This document shows, in pieces, positions 5,808 through 6,774 of a stretch of 6,774 bases of DNA. The stretch lies in NCBI GenBank assembly GCA_023413135.1, contig JAEZQK010000007.1, positions 1-6,774 of the forward strand, given 5' to 3'. A program made the position numbers and the translations under genes. Numbering within the stretch: position 1 is the first letter of the stretch; every line of letters begins with the position of its first letter. A model generated the notes under the pieces. That model made no database searches and was not told where the DNA came from. It saw nothing but the letters and a program-made list of their open reading frames with translations. This DNA is from Bacillota bacterium (GTDB lineage Bacteria > Bacillota > Clostridia > Christensenellales > Aristaeellaceae).

Positions 5808-6482
5808 ATGGCTTCCTGGATCGTACATCTGCGGATAACAGACAAATTGCTGGATCGAATATCCGGTCTTTCTCCCACAGAGTTTGTGGTTGGGAATATC
5901 GCGCCTGACAGCGGCATACCGAATGCGGATTGGTCGGCTTTTACGCCGAGTGGGGATGTATCCCATTTTAAAACGACAGATGCAGATGGTTTAAAAAACA
6001 TTCACCTAAATGAATACGTGAAACGGTATTTCACAGCGGAGCAGCGAAAGAAATACAGCGGCAAGCAAAGGTCTTTTTATCTTGGTTATTTGACGCATCT
6101 GCTGGCGGATATTCTATGGGCCAATGGAATTGTACGCCCATGCATAGATAGGTTTAAATCTTTGTACGACAAAGACAGAACAGCGTGGATATGGACACTT
6201 AAAAAAGACTGGTATGACCTTGACTTTTTGTATATCAAAAAGAATCCTGATTTCAGGGCTTTTTCCATTTATAAAAATGCGGGTGGATTCCATAATGACT
6301 ATATGGATTTTTTCAGCGACGACGCTTTTGAAAATAGAAGGGAATATATCATAGGCTATTATGGCGGCGAAAGAGAGAATCTGGAGAGGGAGTATACCTA
6401 CCTGAAGGAAGAAGAGATGGACCGGTTTGTGGATGAAAGCACTGAGAAAATTGTTCGGATCCTGAAGGAAGAGTACTTGTAG
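5808..6482 (+). CDS. Zinc-dependent phospholipase C-family protein
   Basis: This 224-residue protein resembles the Zn_dep_PLPC family, related to clostridial alpha-toxin and Bacillus phospholipase C. Residues consistent with the family's zinc-ligand pattern are the early MASWIVHLRI (W4, H7), GNIAPDSG (D34), SHF (H53) and YLGYLTHLLADILW (92-105), which carries the H-x-x-x-D pair H97 and D101. Candidate later ligands, such as H162 in GGFHNDYMDF, are less certain. There is no signal peptide, unlike the secreted toxins, so it is probably cytoplasmic and may not be a toxin; most such short bacterial homologues are uncharacterised. The C-terminal third is rich in E, R and Y and probably helical. 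It stands 146 bases after the phosphotransferase gene and its own promoter is not obvious. Confidence 0.8.
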   Translation: MASWIVHLRITDKLLDRISGLSPTEFVVGNIAPDSGIPNADWSAFTPSGDVSHFKTTDADGLKNIHLNEYVKRYFTAEQRKKYSGKQRSFYLGYLTHLLADILWANGIVRPCIDRFKSLYDKDRTAWIWTLKKDWYDLDFLYIKKNPDFRAFSIYKNAGGFHNDYMDFFSDDAFENRREYIIGYYGGERENLEREYTYLKEEEMDRFVDESTEKIVRILKEEYL

Positions 6483-6637
6483 CCTGGACTGCCCTAGGCT
6501 GAATCTTTGTTGCCCCTGAAATATTATTTCCATCATATAATGGTCATGCTGGACGATTTGCTTTTGTTCGATAAACAGAAATTTGTCGAGTAGTTTGCAT
6601 TGTGGATTATTTATATAATGTACAGGAGTGTGCTGTA
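6483..6637 (+). pseudogene. Possible decayed coding remnant downstream of the phospholipase gene
   Basis: In the same frame as the upstream gene, after stops at 6480 and 6495, the sequence reads AESLLPLKYYFHHIMVMLDD, then LLLFDKQKFVE, a TAG at 6589-6591, and FALWIIYIMYRSVL before TAA at 6635. The composition looks protein-like and helical across the TAG. There is no start codon with a ribosome binding site. I cannot name a family. The minus strand is also open here (6114-6731), so a chance open frame is a real alternative. Confidence 0.25.
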
Positions 6638-6664
6638 ATGGAAGAGAAAGATAAGGTACAATAA
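6638..6664 (+). other. Eight-codon ORF with ribosome binding site, possibly an interrupted gene start
   Basis: ATG at 6638 is preceded by AGGAG (6624-6628, spacing 9) and a TATAAT at 6614-6619 that lacks a good -35 partner. It encodes only MEEKDKVQ before TAA. It could be a leader peptide for the hairpin-controlled gene at 6768, or the start of a gene cut by an inserted element. Neither can be decided here. Confidence 0.25.
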
Positions 6665-6700
6665 ATTTCGCAAATTGAGGTAAGCGGCAAAGAAAAAAGA

Positions 6701-6773
6701 GGACAAGGTCGCAGCCGTTTGGTAGAATCAAGTTACCACACCAAACTCACCAAAGGAGGCTGCAACCATGTCC
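6701..6773 (+). promoter_or_regulatory. Long inverted repeat sequestering a ribosome binding site and start codon
   Basis: GGACAAGGTCGCAGCC (6701-6716) pairs with GGCTGCAACCATGTCC (6758-6773) at 14 of 16 positions. The right arm contains the last two bases of the AAAGGAGG Shine-Dalgarno sequence (6752-6759) and the complete ATG (6768-6770). An inner stem, GTTTGGT (6717-6723) with ACCAAAC (6740-6746), continues directly from the left arm. ACCAAA recurs at 6749-6754, giving an alternative pairing that would also cover the start of the Shine-Dalgarno. Folded RNA would hide the translation start. Such leaders are known from IS200-type transposase mRNAs. Confidence 0.6.
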
Positions 6774-6774
6774 G
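6768..6774 (+). CDS. Start of an unidentified gene, cut by the window edge
   Basis: ATG at 6768 follows AAAGGAGG at 6752-6759 with an 8-base spacing, a strong initiation signal. Only ATG TCC G (Met-Ser-) is visible, so no product can be assigned. The hairpin around the start suggests strongly limited translation, as in transposases of the IS200/IS605 group. This is context-based inference only. Confidence 0.45.

Noticed and set aside
6595..6619. Promoter TTGCAT/TATAAT before the 8-codon ORF
   Set aside because: The -10 box is good but the spacer to TTGCAT is only 13 bases and no other -35 fits, so I did not list it as a promoter.
6114..6731. A 205-codon open frame on the minus strand opposite the phospholipase gene
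   Set aside because: It is mostly antisense to a gene with clear family motifs and has no ribosome binding site or recognisable domain. Only its 5' quarter lies outside that gene.

Overview
The window looks like chromosomal DNA of a Bacillota (Firmicutes) bacterium, probably a Clostridia-type anaerobe. The reasons are strong AGGAGG-type ribosome binding sites, a TTG start, consensus TTGACA/TATAAT promoters, a tRNA-Lys with encoded CCA, and gene families common in that phylum. Species cannot be assigned from the sequence alone. Base composition is patchy: the first 2.4 kb is G+C-richer, the stretch from about 3.5 to 4.4 kb is clearly A+T-rich, and the remainder is intermediate. This suggests an accessory region assembled from different sources.

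Left part (1-2368): the last codons of an ABC-transporter ATPase are followed by two overlapping ABC-2-type permease genes. Tight spacing and a 14-base overlap indicate one operon for a heterodimeric export pump. A hairpin without a T-run follows.

Middle (2400-3245): on the minus strand lies the 3' remnant of a GPH/MFS-type sugar-cation symporter. Its 5' half is missing and an in-frame TAG interrupts the reading. It abuts a consensus promoter, a complete tRNA-Lys(CTT) and a strong intrinsic terminator, all on the plus strand.

Right part (3245-6482): a 400-base stretch without an identifiable gene contains a good promoter. It leads into an A+T-rich DHFR/RibD-family gene, then a GNAT N-acetyltransferase, an APH(3')-like aminoglycoside phosphotransferase, and a zinc-dependent phospholipase C-family protein. 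All four lie on the plus strand. Three belong to families that include antibiotic-modifying or antifolate-related enzymes, so the block resembles a small accessory resistance-like cluster, although no drug phenotype can be read from sequence.

Right edge (6483-6774): this part has degraded-looking coding sequence and an 8-codon ORF with its own ribosome binding site. It ends in a long inverted repeat that buries the Shine-Dalgarno sequence and ATG of a gene starting at 6768. That architecture recalls the translation-silencing leader of IS200-type transposases. The gene runs off the window, so the identification is tentative.
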